Assembly: GCA_964466455.1 (NCBI GenBank)
Contig: CAYXNL010000001.1
Span: 1-64,000, forward strand
Source: S010-25 sp964466455
GTDB lineage: Bacteria; Pseudomonadota; Gammaproteobacteria; SZUA-229
Reading direction: 5' to 3'
DNA length: 64,000 nucleotides
Shown here piece by piece: positions 8,773 to 17,973 of this stretch; position 1 is the first letter of the stretch; each line of letters starts with the position of its first letter. A program made the position numbers and the translations under genes. The notes under the pieces are model-generated. The model was not told the DNA's origin and made no database searches. It was given only the letters and a program-made list of their open reading frames with translations.

Positions 8773-9387
8773 ATGACTACACTACAGGCGAAAACAGAAA
8801 CCAAAGTTGGGTTATTGATCGTGTTTTCACTGGTTGTTGTTTTATGGGGCGGACTGGCAGAAATTGTTCCTCTGTTTTTTCAGAATTCAACGACGACACC
8901 CGTTGAGGGTCTGAAACCTTATACGCCATTACAGCTTGAAGGTCGCGATATTTATATTCGTGAAGGCTGTGTCGGTTGCCATTCACAAATGATTCGACCT
9001 TTCCGCGCCGAAACTGAACGTTACGGACATTACTCAGTGGCTGGTGAGTTCGTTTACGACAGACCTTTTTTATGGGGTTCTAAACGTACCGGTCCTGATC
9101 TTGCGCGCATTGGCGGTCGTTATTCTGACGCATGGCACCGTGTACATTTGAATGATCCGCGTGATGTGGTTCCTGAATCTATTATGCCGGATTTTCCATG
9201 GTTATTGACAAATAATCTGGATGGTAGCGACATTCAGGCCAAAATGCGTGCATTGAGATTTCTTGGTACACCCTATACAGATGAGCAAATTAAAAATGCA
9301 CCCGCTGAGCTTAAGGGTAAGAAGGAAATTGATGCCGTCATTGCCTATCTGCAGTCATTGGGTACACATGTCAAAATGACGAGATAA
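8773..9387 (+). CDS. ccoO: cbb3 oxidase monohaem cytochrome c subunit (CcoO)
   Basis: The 204-residue membrane-anchored cytochrome c subunit II. One N-terminal helix (about 10-33) is followed by the haem c site CVGCH starting at C66 and the SQMIRPFRAETERYGHYS segment diagnostic of CcoO. It passes electrons from CcoP to the CcoN haems on the periplasmic side. The ATG at 8773 is chosen over the in-frame upstream codon at 8749 because a GGAG ribosome site (8761-8764) precedes it and homologues start here. It follows ccoN by 40 bp and is followed directly by ccoQ. Confidence 0.96.
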   Translation: MTTLQAKTETKVGLLIVFSLVVVLWGGLAEIVPLFFQNSTTTPVEGLKPYTPLQLEGRDIYIREGCVGCHSQMIRPFRAETERYGHYSVAGEFVYDRPFLWGSKRTGPDLARIGGRYSDAWHRVHLNDPRDVVPESIMPDFPWLLTNNLDGSDIQAKMRALRFLGTPYTDEQIKNAPAELKGKKEIDAVIAYLQSLGTHVKMTR

Positions 9388-9393
9388 TTGCTG

Positions 9394-9579
9394 ATGAATA
9401 ATTCTGTACTTATAGAATCTATCTGGACCGTGATCGCTTTTGTCATTTTTATTGGCATTGTCATCTGGGCATGGAGTGGTCGGCGTAAAGAGGATTTTGA
9501 TGAAGCGGCGCGCATGGCGATGGATGAAGACAAAAGTGATCAACCATCCGAGAAAAAAAGCAGTAAACACTCTTCATGA
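9394..9579 (+). CDS. ccoQ: cbb3 oxidase small subunit CcoQ
   Basis: A 61-residue single-helix protein (helix about residues 6-26) with the WAWSGRRKEDFDEAARMAM motif after the helix, which is the CcoQ/FixQ signature. It stabilises the cbb3 complex, helping CcoP associate with CcoNO. It begins 6 bp after ccoO, with the ATG at 9394 preferred to the TTG two codons upstream. The C-terminal tail is Ser/Lys-rich and variable in the family. Confidence 0.93.
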   Translation: MNNSVLIESIWTVIAFVIFIGIVIWAWSGRRKEDFDEAARMAMDEDKSDQPSEKKSSKHSS

Positions 9580-9641
9580 TTTGTTGAGCAGTGTTTTCCG
9601 GGCATGTAATAAATATTTAATTTAGGTTATGAGGAATCATT

Positions 9642-10559
9642 ATGTCTGACTTTACCAGTCAATATTGGAGTTGGTATATCATGGCGATAGCAGGCGGTGG
9701 TATCGTCTGGTTGTTATTTATACTGCGCAGCAATTCAAAAACAGTCGGTAAAGTGGGTGAACCGACCGGTCATGTCTGGGATGAGGATCTGGAAGAACTG
9801 AATAACCCGCTACCCCGTTGGTGGCTGGTTATGTTCTACCTGTCCATATTTTTTGCTATCGGCTATCTTATACTGTACCCCGGTATGGGTTCATACAAGG
9901 GGTTGTTAAAGTGGACGGAACTGGGTGAGTATAAGGCTGAAGTTGCCACGGCGAATGCTAAATATGGTCCATTGTTTGATAAGTACCTCAAAGAGAACAT
10001 AGTCACTCTTGCCAAAGACAAAAAGGCAAATAAAATGGGTGAGCGCCTGTTTGTTACCTATTGTGCGGCATGTCACGGGTCAGATGCGCGTGGTGCGCGG
10101 GGTTTCCCTAACCTGCGCGATAATGACTGGTTGTATGGTGGCGAACCGAAAACAATTCAAACTACAATTATGTATGGTCGTCAGGGCACGATGCCAGCAT
10201 GGGAAGGTCCATTGGGCGGTATGAAAGGTGTTGTAGAGGTAGCAAACTATGTTATGAGTCTTTCAGGGCGGAAAGTGGATGAAAAACTTGCTGCCAAAGG
10301 GAAAGTGAAATTTGATATGTTCTGTGTGGGTTGCCACGGTAGTAATGGTAAAGGTAGTTATTTGAACAACATTCCGGGTATCGGAGCACCTAACCTGACT
10401 GATAATATCTGGTTGTTTGGTGGCTCAGCACACACTATTGAGAAAACCATTGCAAAAGGACGTAGCGGTAAAATGCCGGCACATAAAGATTTTCTTGGTA
10501 AAGCAAAAGTACATATTCTGGCGGCGTATATTTACAGTCTGTCACACAAAACGCATTAG
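9642..10559 (+). CDS. ccoP: cbb3 oxidase dihaem cytochrome c subunit (CcoP)
   Basis: A 305-residue dihaem cytochrome c. There are two N-terminal membrane segments (about 10-27 and 60-80), as in the two-helix class of CcoP, with the TTGHVWDEDLEELNNPLPRWW-type motif between them. Two haem sites follow: CAACH at C141 and CVGCH at C228, each in a cytochrome c fold with a distal Met (GTMPAW and GKMPAH). It receives electrons from soluble cytochromes in the periplasm and hands them to CcoO. It follows ccoQ by 62 bp with a GAGGA ribosome site. Confidence 0.96.
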   Translation: MSDFTSQYWSWYIMAIAGGGIVWLLFILRSNSKTVGKVGEPTGHVWDEDLEELNNPLPRWWLVMFYLSIFFAIGYLILYPGMGSYKGLLKWTELGEYKAEVATANAKYGPLFDKYLKENIVTLAKDKKANKMGERLFVTYCAACHGSDARGARGFPNLRDNDWLYGGEPKTIQTTIMYGRQGTMPAWEGPLGGMKGVVEVANYVMSLSGRKVDEKLAAKGKVKFDMFCVGCHGSNGKGSYLNNIPGIGAPNLTDNIWLFGGSAHTIEKTIAKGRSGKMPAHKDFLGKAKVHILAAYIYSLSHKTH

Positions 10560-10629
10560 GTGTATACTCGGTCTATTTATAACGCACCTACGTGTGCGTA
10601 AGAACAGCAGTATTGGGTAATGTTCTGAT

Positions 10630-12036
10630 ATGAGTAAAAAAAATAGCGCTGTGGTCGTCGAAGATGTTGAGCAGTCGCTGTATGAAAAACACCAGAAAGT
10701 TTACCCACGTGAAGTACATGGTCTGTTTACCAGATTACGTTTATTTGGTGTTTTATCTTTACTAGGCGTGTATTACATTTTTCCATGGCTGCAATGGGGT
10801 GGGCGGCAGGCGGTGCTTTTTGACCTGCCTGATCGAAAGTTTTATATTTTTAATGTAATTTTCTGGCCGCAGGATTTCTTTTATCTAACTCTGTTATTAA
10901 TTATTGCTGCGCTGGGACTGTTTTTTGTTACCGCACTTGCCGGTCGTGTCTGGTGTGGTTATAGTTGTCCGCAGACTGTCTGGACCGAAGCCTTTTTATG
11001 GATAGAGCGTAAGGTCGAGGGTGGCAGGCAAAAACAGATGAAGCTAGATAATAGTGCTTCGTCTTTTCATAAATTTCGCCTTAAGATAACAAAGCATTTT
11101 ATCTGGATTGTATTTTCGTTGTATACCGGTCTGACGTTTGTCGGTTATTTTTCACCTATCCATAAACTCGTAGTAGAATTTCTAACGCTGAATACCGGCC
11201 CGTGGCAGACCTTCTGGATATTTTTCTATGGTTTTGCAACCTATGGTAATGCAGGTTGGCTGAGGGAACAGGTGTGTATGTATATGTGTCCTTATGCGCG
11301 TTTTCAAAGTGCAATGATCGACAGGGATACAATGATTATTTCATTTGATGAATCACGCGGCTTGCCAAAAGGCGCACGTAAAAAAGTTGCGGATAAAAAA
11401 CAGATGGGGCTGGGCGATTGTATTGACTGTACAATCTGCGTACAGGTTTGTCCGACGGGTATTGATATTCGTGATGGTTTGCAATATCAGTGTATTGGCT
11501 GTGCAGCATGTATCGATGCCTGCGATGATGTGATGGATAAGATGGGGTATGAACGAGGGCTGGTTCGTTACACCACAGAAAATACTCTGAATGGAAAAAT
11601 TACACACATCCTACGCCCACGTGTGATTATATATGCGATTATTCTTCTTGCTATTACCCTGGGAACCTTTTATTCGATACTGCAACGCAAACCGATAGCG
11701 CTGGATGTTATACGTGATCGTAACACCTTATATCGCGAAACCAATGATGGTTTAATCGAAAATGTTTATATATTAAAAATACTAAATATGGATAATAAGC
11801 CGCATAATTATCAATTATCAGTGACCGGGCCGAATCACCCGATTCTGAAAAAAGATGTTAATACAATTCATGTTGATAGTGGTAAGGTTTTACAGTTTCC
11901 TGTTCGAGTACAGGTTAATGAAGATGATATTAAAATCCGTAGTACTAAACTGGAATTTAAATTGTCAGCAATGGATGAGCCCGAGAAACTAACAGTAACA
12001 GAAAAAGCACGATTTCTTGGACCCATTGAACGATAA
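10630..12036 (+). CDS. ccoG: cbb3 oxidase accessory ferredoxin CcoG (RdxA/FixG)
   Basis: A 468-residue polyferredoxin membrane protein. Membrane helices near 40, 80, 160, 195 and 340 surround Cys motifs CGYSCPQT and CMYMCPYA and a two-cluster ferredoxin domain (CIDCTICVQVCP, then CIGCAACIDAC) near 260-300. The C-terminal third is an Ig-like periplasmic domain. CcoG reduces copper for delivery to the cbb3 CuB site. It starts 70 bp after ccoP in the same direction and is followed by ccoH, the standard ccoNOQP-GHIS order with the IS part moved upstream and inverted. Confidence 0.95.
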   Translation: MSKKNSAVVVEDVEQSLYEKHQKVYPREVHGLFTRLRLFGVLSLLGVYYIFPWLQWGGRQAVLFDLPDRKFYIFNVIFWPQDFFYLTLLLIIAALGLFFVTALAGRVWCGYSCPQTVWTEAFLWIERKVEGGRQKQMKLDNSASSFHKFRLKITKHFIWIVFSLYTGLTFVGYFSPIHKLVVEFLTLNTGPWQTFWIFFYGFATYGNAGWLREQVCMYMCPYARFQSAMIDRDTMIISFDESRGLPKGARKKVADKKQMGLGDCIDCTICVQVCPTGIDIRDGLQYQCIGCAACIDACDDVMDKMGYERGLVRYTTENTLNGKITHILRPRVIIYAIILLAITLGTFYSILQRKPIALDVIRDRNTLYRETNDGLIENVYILKILNMDNKPHNYQLSVTGPNHPILKKDVNTIHVDSGKVLQFPVRVQVNEDDIKIRSTKLEFKLSAMDEPEKLTVTEKARFLGPIER

Positions 12037-12085
12037 CAAAGAACGATAACAAAGAACAATAACAAACTTTCTGAAGAGAACACTT

Positions 12086-12673
12086 ATGTATAGCATGGCC
12101 ATTAATCAAACTAAACCGTGGTATCGTTTTCCGTTAGTATGGATGCTGATAGCCATTCCTCTTTCAGCCGTTGTCATGGGTGTGATACTGCTGTGGCTGG
12201 CGGTGGATACTAACGATGGACTGGTGGTTGATGATTATTATAAAGAGGGACTGGCAATTAATCAGGTCATTGAACGGGATGATGCTGCCACACATTTCAA
12301 TATTGCCGCCGATTTAAAATATGATAATGCAACACGTGCGATGGAAGTAACCTTTACTAAAGGTCTACTGGATGTATATCCCGCAACGATACAGCTACAT
12401 ATTAAACATGCAACACGGGCTAAAAAAGATCATCACGTTATTTTGCGACGAGGCATTACTAATCCAGTATCCGGTCAATATTTTGGTATATTATCTAAAC
12501 CATTAACCAATGGTTACTGGTACTTTGAAATTAGCAATAATGAAATTACCTACAATGGAGTAAATAAAATCAACCGCGATAACTGGCGTTTAACAAAACG
12601 TTTTAAAGTAACGCAGAAGTTTGATTTTACTATAAAACCACTACCGAAGAAAAAGATAGCCGGTTCTCCTTAG
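12086..12673 (+). CDS. ccoH: FixH/CcoH-like cbb3 oxidase assembly protein
   Basis: A 195-residue protein with one N-terminal membrane helix (about 14-38) and the DDYYKEGLAINQ motif typical of the FixH family just outside the membrane, then a beta-rich periplasmic domain. FixH/CcoH interacts with CcoN/CcoP during assembly of the oxidase. It is the last gene of the cco run. Its stop overlaps by 4 bp the stop of the convergent GGDEF gene. Short repeats of ACAAAGAACRATA lie between ccoG and this gene. The C-terminal part is less conserved and slightly longer than in many homologues. Confidence 0.9.
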   Translation: MYSMAINQTKPWYRFPLVWMLIAIPLSAVVMGVILLWLAVDTNDGLVVDDYYKEGLAINQVIERDDAATHFNIAADLKYDNATRAMEVTFTKGLLDVYPATIQLHIKHATRAKKDHHVILRRGITNPVSGQYFGILSKPLTNGYWYFEISNNEITYNGVNKINRDNWRLTKRFKVTQKFDFTIKPLPKKKIAGSP

Positions 12674-13785
12674 TAACTCGCCATTCGTTTAATCACGACC
12701 CGATTTCTGCCAGTATTTTTTGCCAGGTATAATGCTTCGTCTGCTTTTTCTAATAATAATTGACCAAGTTTGTCTGTGCGTTCTGTCATTTGAGCAGTAT
12801 TCTGGTATTTAAGTTGACTAAGTGATGCCATGCCAATTGATATAGTTATACTCAGGGTGTCGTCATTAATAATCAATTTCTGTTGCTCTACCTTTTCGCG
12901 GATACGTTCAGCGATATCATGGGCTATCTGAATACCGGTATCTGGCAGGATGATGGCAAATTCTTCACCTCCATAGCGTGAAACAATATCACTGGATCGA
13001 ACCTGGTCACGCATCAAAGCTACCAGTCTGGTTAACACCATATCACCAACCTGATGGCCATGAGTATCATTTACCCGTTTAAAGTAATCTACATCAATAA
13101 ACAGGCAAACCAGGTCAGTTTTGTTTCTGATGCAACGTTTGATTTCATCGGGCAGGCACTCATCAAAATAACGCCGATTGTAAGCATTTGTCAGACCGTC
13201 GTGGTAACCCAGTTCCAGAATGCGTTGGCGGTTAATGCAGTTCTCAATAGAAATAGCAATCATTGCCGAAAGTTTATGCAAAAATACGGTTCCATCACCA
13301 TATACATAACGTTCTGGATCATGGCTTAGTAATAACTGGATGCCAATAATCTCCCTCCCGCGTTTTAAGGGAAGCAGGGCGGCGGAATGAAATTTTGTTG
13401 CCTCTTCAATATTGATAAGCCAGTCATATTTTGCAAGAAAACGACTGCCAAGCAGGGGGCGATCGGGGATATCGGCGATCAGCAGTTTACTGGTTTCCGT
13501 GTCGATAAAACTCAGACCGGAGTAGTGGTGCTGATAACTTTCTGTTAACAAACGTTCTACCTCATGAAACCGGTCAATCAGGCAGAGACGAATTTCATCA
13601 ATACGAAATTCTTTCTGCTGTTCCAGAATCAGTTTAAATAGTTCCTGCGGTCCCTGTGCGGCGACAATAGAGAAAGTAAAGCTATCAAATAACGATTGTG
13701 TCTGTTCGTTACGTCGTGCTTCCCGGAGTAATCTGTTCAGTTGTTCCCGTAACTGACGATTTTGTTCTAGTCTTTTCTCTTCCAT
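12670..13785 (-). CDS. Diguanylate cyclase (GAF-like sensor plus GGDEF)
   Basis: A 371-residue, apparently soluble protein. An N-terminal coiled coil (about 1-35) leads into a DUF484/GAF-like sensor domain (about 40-190), then a GGDEF domain (about 200-365). The active-site loop reads GGEEF, so cyclase activity is expected, and an RxxD inhibitory site (RSSD) lies five residues before it. It would make cyclic di-GMP from GTP, with product inhibition. The signal sensed is unknown. It stands alone between the cco run (overlapping stops) and a short palindromic element. A PilZ protein, a likely type of c-di-GMP receptor, is encoded at 51043-51423. Confidence 0.88.
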   Translation of the reverse strand: MEEKRLEQNRQLREQLNRLLREARRNEQTQSLFDSFTFSIVAAQGPQELFKLILEQQKEFRIDEIRLCLIDRFHEVERLLTESYQHHYSGLSFIDTETSKLLIADIPDRPLLGSRFLAKYDWLINIEEATKFHSAALLPLKRGREIIGIQLLLSHDPERYVYGDGTVFLHKLSAMIAISIENCINRQRILELGYHDGLTNAYNRRYFDECLPDEIKRCIRNKTDLVCLFIDVDYFKRVNDTHGHQVGDMVLTRLVALMRDQVRSSDIVSRYGGEEFAIILPDTGIQIAHDIAERIREKVEQQKLIINDDTLSITISIGMASLSQLKYQNTAQMTERTDKLGQLLLEKADEALYLAKNTGRNRVVIKRMASY

Positions 13786-13824
13786 GAGGATCTTTATAAC
13801 ACAATTGCAGAAAAAAAGTTCCTG

Positions 13825-13917
13825 GGAGCCTGTCTGAGAACAGGGTGCCTACTGCGGAAATGGAATATGACCAAATCCACTTCCCCTCGCTACGACTCCT
13901 ATTCTCGGACAGGCTCC
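13825..13917. mobile_element. MITE-like palindromic element
   Basis: A 93-bp element bounded by 16-bp terminal inverted repeats: GGAGCCTGTCTGAGAA (13825-13840) and TTCTCGGACAGGCTCC (13902-13917), which pair with one mismatch. It fills most of the gap between the GGDEF gene and purH and encodes nothing. Size and termini suggest a non-autonomous insertion sequence relative; no transposase is in the window. Confidence 0.65.
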
Positions 13918-13929
13918 TGGTGGTGTGTT

Positions 13930-15501
13930 TTAATGCCTGAAATGGCGCATTCCGGTAAATATCATTGCCATTTTATGTTCATTTGCTGCTGCGATAACTT
14001 CTTCATCACGCATCGAACCACCGGGCTGGATCACAGCGGTTATACCTGCTTCATGGGCGGCATCAATACCATCCCTGAACGGAAAAAAGGCATCGGATGC
14101 CATCACTGAACCGGGCACATCAAGTTTTGCATGCTCTGCTTTAATTCCGGCAATGCGGGCACTGTTAATGCGACTCATCTGACCGGCACCAACACCTATA
14201 GTCATATTATTTCTGCCATAAACAATGGCATTGGATTTAACAAATTTTGCAATCTTCCAGCTAAACAGCAGGTCGTTCATTTCTTTTTTGTCAGGCTGGC
14301 GTGCGCTAACAATTTTTAATTCATTGTAGAGTAATAGATCAGCGTTCTGTACCAGTAGCCCGCCATTGACGCGTTTGAAATCCAGTCGTGGCATGCTATC
14401 GCCCCATTGTCCGCATTCAAGCAATCGTACATTTTTCTTTTCGGCAATAATGTTGATGGCCTCAGATTGAATTGACGGTGCGATAATCACTTCAACAAAC
14501 TGTCTTTCAACAATCGCTTTAGCGGTTTTTGCATCCAGTTCACGATTAAAAGCAACAATACCGCCGAAAGCCGATTCCGGATCGGTGCTGTAGGCCGCAT
14601 CGTAAGCCTGTCCAATGGAATCACGCACGGCAACACCACAGGGGTTGGCATGTTTTACAATTACGCAGGCCGGTTCGTTAAACTGTTTTACGCATTCGAG
14701 TGCTGCATCGCTATCGCCAATATTATTGTAGGAAAGCTCCTTGCCCTGAATCTGTCTGGCGGTGGCAATACTGGCTTGTGCCGGATTTTTTTCTGTGTAA
14801 AAGGCGGCGTCCTGATGAGGGTTTTCCCCATAGCGCATTTCCTGAGTTTTATAAAACTGCAGGTTGATCGTGTTAGAAAAAGTATCTTTGCTGCCATTGC
14901 TATGCAGTCGTCCCAGATAATTGGCGATCATGCCGTCATAGGCAGCGGTATGTTCAAAAGCCTTCACTGCCAGCGTAAAGCGGGTGTTATCTGTCAGACA
15001 GCCGTTATTGTTTGCCATGTCTTCCAGTACCCGCGTATAGTCATCGGGATCGATCACAATACCAACAAAAGCATGGTTCTTTGCGGTGGCGCGAACCATT
15101 GCGGGGCCGCCAATATCAATATTTTCTATCGCCTCAGCAAAACTGCAATCTTCTTTTGCAACGGTGGCTTCAAATGGATACAGATTCACCACAACTAAAT
15201 CAATCGGTGCGATATCGTTGTCTTTCATAACGGCGTCATCAATGCCGCGGCGACCAAGAATACCGCCATGAATTTTAGGATGCAGGGTTTTGACTCGACC
15301 ATCCATAATTTCCGGAAATCCGGTGTGTCTGGAAACTTCCAGTACTGGAATTAAATTATCGATCAGTGTTTTCGCGGTGCCGCCGGTAGAAAGAATTTCA
15401 ATTCCCTGTTGATGCAGAGTTCTGGCAAATTCTACAATGCCGGTTTTATCAGATACACTGATAAGTGCACGCCGGACGGGGCGTTGCTGGGAGTCTGTCA
15501 T
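13930..15501 (-). CDS. purH: Bifunctional AICAR transformylase / IMP cyclohydrolase
   Basis: A 523-residue enzyme catalysing the last two steps of purine synthesis: formylation of AICAR with 10-formyl-tetrahydrofolate, then ring closure to IMP. The N-terminal MGS-like cyclohydrolase domain (about 10-150) shows SDKTGIVEFA and LSTGGTAKTL. The transformylase domain follows with YGENPHQ, KHANPCG and the C-terminal QPGGSMRDEEVI segment. Length equals the usual 520-530. It is a single gene here, upstream of fis in the same direction; purD, which often follows, is not present. Confidence 0.97.
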   Translation of the reverse strand: MTDSQQRPVRRALISVSDKTGIVEFARTLHQQGIEILSTGGTAKTLIDNLIPVLEVSRHTGFPEIMDGRVKTLHPKIHGGILGRRGIDDAVMKDNDIAPIDLVVVNLYPFEATVAKEDCSFAEAIENIDIGGPAMVRATAKNHAFVGIVIDPDDYTRVLEDMANNNGCLTDNTRFTLAVKAFEHTAAYDGMIANYLGRLHSNGSKDTFSNTINLQFYKTQEMRYGENPHQDAAFYTEKNPAQASIATARQIQGKELSYNNIGDSDAALECVKQFNEPACVIVKHANPCGVAVRDSIGQAYDAAYSTDPESAFGGIVAFNRELDAKTAKAIVERQFVEVIIAPSIQSEAINIIAEKKNVRLLECGQWGDSMPRLDFKRVNGGLLVQNADLLLYNELKIVSARQPDKKEMNDLLFSWKIAKFVKSNAIVYGRNNMTIGVGAGQMSRINSARIAGIKAEHAKLDVPGSVMASDAFFPFRDGIDAAHEAGITAVIQPGGSMRDEEVIAAANEHKMAMIFTGMRHFRH

Positions 15502-15670
15502 GATAATGCCTTTGATGGGATTGCTAAAAGGTGGAAATTATAGCTGATTGCGTGGAGATTGAAAAACAACCCTGGCCAGATGAATGATTATTTCAGAGTG
15601 CGGCTGTCTGCGAGGTAGTTAACCGGGCCAATGTGAAAGACCTGGTGTGCCAGTCTTATTTGTACCGATC

Positions 15671-15961
15671 TTATTTATGTAGATCGTAGCTGCGTAATTT
15701 TTTACGCAGGGTACCACGATTTAAGCCGAGAAATTCAGCGGCTTTCGACTGATTCCCCTTGGTGTGTTCTAAAATAGCTTCAAACAGGGGTTGTTCAATC
15801 TGTTTTAATACCAGCTCGTACATATTGGTAGGTTGTGTGCCTTCCAGTTCGTACAGATAGCGCCGGATTGAATGTTTTACAGCCCGACTTAGTTGTGAAA
15901 TTTTCTCGCTATCCTGCTCGATAAGGTGATTGCTAAGATCGTAAATATTTTGTGCGCTCAT
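15671..15961 (-). CDS. fis: DNA-binding protein Fis
   Basis: A 96-residue nucleoid-associated protein. The C-terminal helix-turn-helix is highly conserved (NQSKAAEFLGLNRGTLRKKL, about 72-91), while the N-terminal beta-hairpin region that contacts Hin-type recombinases is divergent. Fis bends DNA and modulates rRNA, tRNA and global transcription in fast growth. It lies 41 bp after dusB on the same strand, the ancestral dusB-fis operon of gammaproteobacteria. Confidence 0.95.
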   Translation of the reverse strand: MSAQNIYDLSNHLIEQDSEKISQLSRAVKHSIRRYLYELEGTQPTNMYELVLKQIEQPLFEAILEHTKGNQSKAAEFLGLNRGTLRKKLRSYDLHK

Positions 15962-16002
15962 ACTATTTTTTTATTATCCGGTTCTGATCAGAACTTGTAT
16001 AT

Positions 16003-17016
16003 TCAGTTCCGGATTTGTTCCAAATCCAGTTCTGAAAAACGGCTGGTGGTAAAAAATTTACTCACCAGTTTCTTTTGCTGATCCGCATCCGCTACGGTAT
16101 TTATTATTTTACTAAAGTTAGAGGTGCTGAAATTATTTGTATCAGGCTGACGGCTACAATACCACTTGATGTGTTTGCGGGCAATGCGTACACCGGCTGT
16201 TTCACCATAAAATTTATACAGGCTTTTAAGATGTTCTAGCAACACCATAGTTATTTCTTTATTTCCGGGTGGAGGGAGATGACGCTTATGCTGTAGAAAA
16301 TAACCAATTTCCCGGAAAATCCATGGATTTCCCTGTGCGGCGCGACCGATCATCAATGCGTCTGCACCGGTATAATCAAGCACCTGTCTGGCTTTGTGTG
16401 GGGAGTCAATATCGCCATTTGCAATAACCGGGATAGAAATGACTTTTTTTACTTCAGCAATGGTGTCATATTCCGCTTCTCCATGAAAAGCGCAGTGTCG
16501 TGTGCGTCCATGAATAGTCAGTGCAGCAATACCGCTGTTTTCAGCAATTTTTGCAATGCGCAAGGCATTGCGGTTGCCGGGATCCCAGCCGGTACGGATT
16601 TTCAGAGTGACAGGTATGTCAACAGCGCCGACAACGGCTTCAAGAATGGCGCTAACACGCAATTCATCTTTCATTAAGGCGGAACCGGCCATCACTTTAC
16701 AGACTTTTTTTGCCGGACAGCCCATATTAATATCAATGATGTCAGCACCGTGAGCAGCATTAAATTGTGCTGTTTCGGCCATCTGTACTGGTTCGGTACC
16801 GGCTATCTGTACACAACATGGGCCGGTTTCACCAAGATGATCCATGCGCAGCCGGGTTTTACGCGACTGACGCAGGTGTTTTTGTGAAATGACCATTTCT
16901 GAAATACAGAGGTCTGCACCCAGCTTGCGGCACAGGCTGCGGAACGGACGATCTGTTACCCCGGCCATTGGTGCGAGGATAAGTGGCGTATCAAACTGGT
17001 GGCTGCCTATTTTCAT
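16003..17016 (-). CDS. dusB: tRNA-dihydrouridine synthase B
   Basis: A 337-residue flavoenzyme reducing uridine to dihydrouridine in tRNA D-loops. The TIM barrel starts with LAPMAGVTDRPFR, the catalytic Cys lies in NMGCPAKKV near 99-107, and FMN-binding elements IPVIANGDI and GADALMIGRAAQGNPWIF follow. The C-terminal helical domain contains the HIKWY segment. It is the upstream partner of fis; its start is 3 bp from the stop of the zinc-ribbon gene, so the three probably form one transcript. Confidence 0.96.
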   Translation of the reverse strand: MKIGSHQFDTPLILAPMAGVTDRPFRSLCRKLGADLCISEMVISQKHLRQSRKTRLRMDHLGETGPCCVQIAGTEPVQMAETAQFNAAHGADIIDINMGCPAKKVCKVMAGSALMKDELRVSAILEAVVGAVDIPVTLKIRTGWDPGNRNALRIAKIAENSGIAALTIHGRTRHCAFHGEAEYDTIAEVKKVISIPVIANGDIDSPHKARQVLDYTGADALMIGRAAQGNPWIFREIGYFLQHKRHLPPPGNKEITMVLLEHLKSLYKFYGETAGVRIARKHIKWYCSRQPDTNNFSTSNFSKIINTVADADQQKKLVSKFFTTSRFSELDLEQIRN

Positions 17017-17019
17017 ATT

Positions 17020-17871
17020 TTAGAGGAAATCAAATTCATAGGTCATGGCGTTTTTACCGGGATCTTCAACGTCCATAGTAAAGCTAACGGGTATATCGGG
17101 TTTGAGTAAGGGCAGTTGCGATCTGGAGCGGTGCAGGTATTGTTCTGGCTGAAAACGTCTGCTGGCGACAATGTGGCCGCGTATATCAGAAAATTTGATT
17201 AGCATGTCGGGATAGGGTTGAGCAAAGCTGGCATGATTCACCATGGTGACGCTAATCATCAGGGCATGTTTCTGGTTCGGATGAGTATATACCTTTCTGC
17301 TGAGTAGTTTGATCTGTGATGGATCACGCAGTGCGGCCAGTTCGCAGTTTGTCAGTTCGCAGATGCGTTTTACCCAGGGTTTGGCCTGGGGTAGCTGGAT
17401 CAATTTGTTACGGTTAAACCAGACGTATTCAGCGACCAGAGTGAAAGCCAGGAATAAAATTGCCAGACTCCACAGCAGGCTGCTTAGAGTTGAGCTTTGC
17501 TGCGTTGCATGGCGACGGATTTCATCCGGAATAACGCTGTTAAATGAGAGTGTTTCTTCCGTCTCCGGTTCCGGCTGAAATAGATCGAAGGCATCATCTG
17601 CTTCCGGTGTTTGAGCCTGTTGTGGTTCGACGGTGGTGGCATCAGACTGAGCCGGTGGGTTTGAGGCAGCAGGTATATCGTGCTCGCCTGCAGTTAGCGA
17701 TCCGCCACCGGATGCTGGCAATGTATCCAGCGCATTATATACTTCCCTGCAAACGCCACAGCGAACCAGTCCCTCGGCCATATGTAGCTGTTCATGGGTA
17801 AGATGAAACAAAGTATGGCAATGTGGACACCGTGTCTGCATAGAAGCTTTTTGCATGGAGTGAGTTTGCAT
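17020..17871 (-). CDS. Zinc-ribbon membrane protein (MJ0042-type finger, DUF3426)
   Basis: A 283-residue protein with a zinc ribbon at the N-terminus (C15, C18, C38, C41), a low-complexity linker rich in Ala, Pro, Gln and Glu (about 50-125), one membrane helix (about 132-152) and a periplasmic beta-sandwich with DUF3426 features. The function is unknown; the finger is cytoplasmic by topology. Alternative starts at Met6 or Met11 would trim a repeated MQ-type leader, and Met11 is nearest to the usual family start. It sits between prmA and dusB, a common gammaproteobacterial location. Confidence 0.85.
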   Translation of the reverse strand: MQTHSMQKASMQTRCPHCHTLFHLTHEQLHMAEGLVRCGVCREVYNALDTLPASGGGSLTAGEHDIPAASNPPAQSDATTVEPQQAQTPEADDAFDLFQPEPETEETLSFNSVIPDEIRRHATQQSSTLSSLLWSLAILFLAFTLVAEYVWFNRNKLIQLPQAKPWVKRICELTNCELAALRDPSQIKLLSRKVYTHPNQKHALMISVTMVNHASFAQPYPDMLIKFSDIRGHIVASRRFQPEQYLHRSRSQLPLLKPDIPVSFTMDVEDPGKNAMTYEFDFL

Positions 17872-17973
17872 CGTGCGACTTTACACTATCTTCTGTGTTT
17901 TTTTAATCTCCAGGGGGTTGATTCCTCCACGGCTTGCTGTGGAGTAGTTTGTTTGCGTGTACTGTATCAGAAG

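Noticed and set aside
11905..11930. tRNA T-loop-like GTTCGA with flanking inverted bases
   Set aside because: It lies within ccoG coding sequence and no acceptor, D or anticodon stems surround it.
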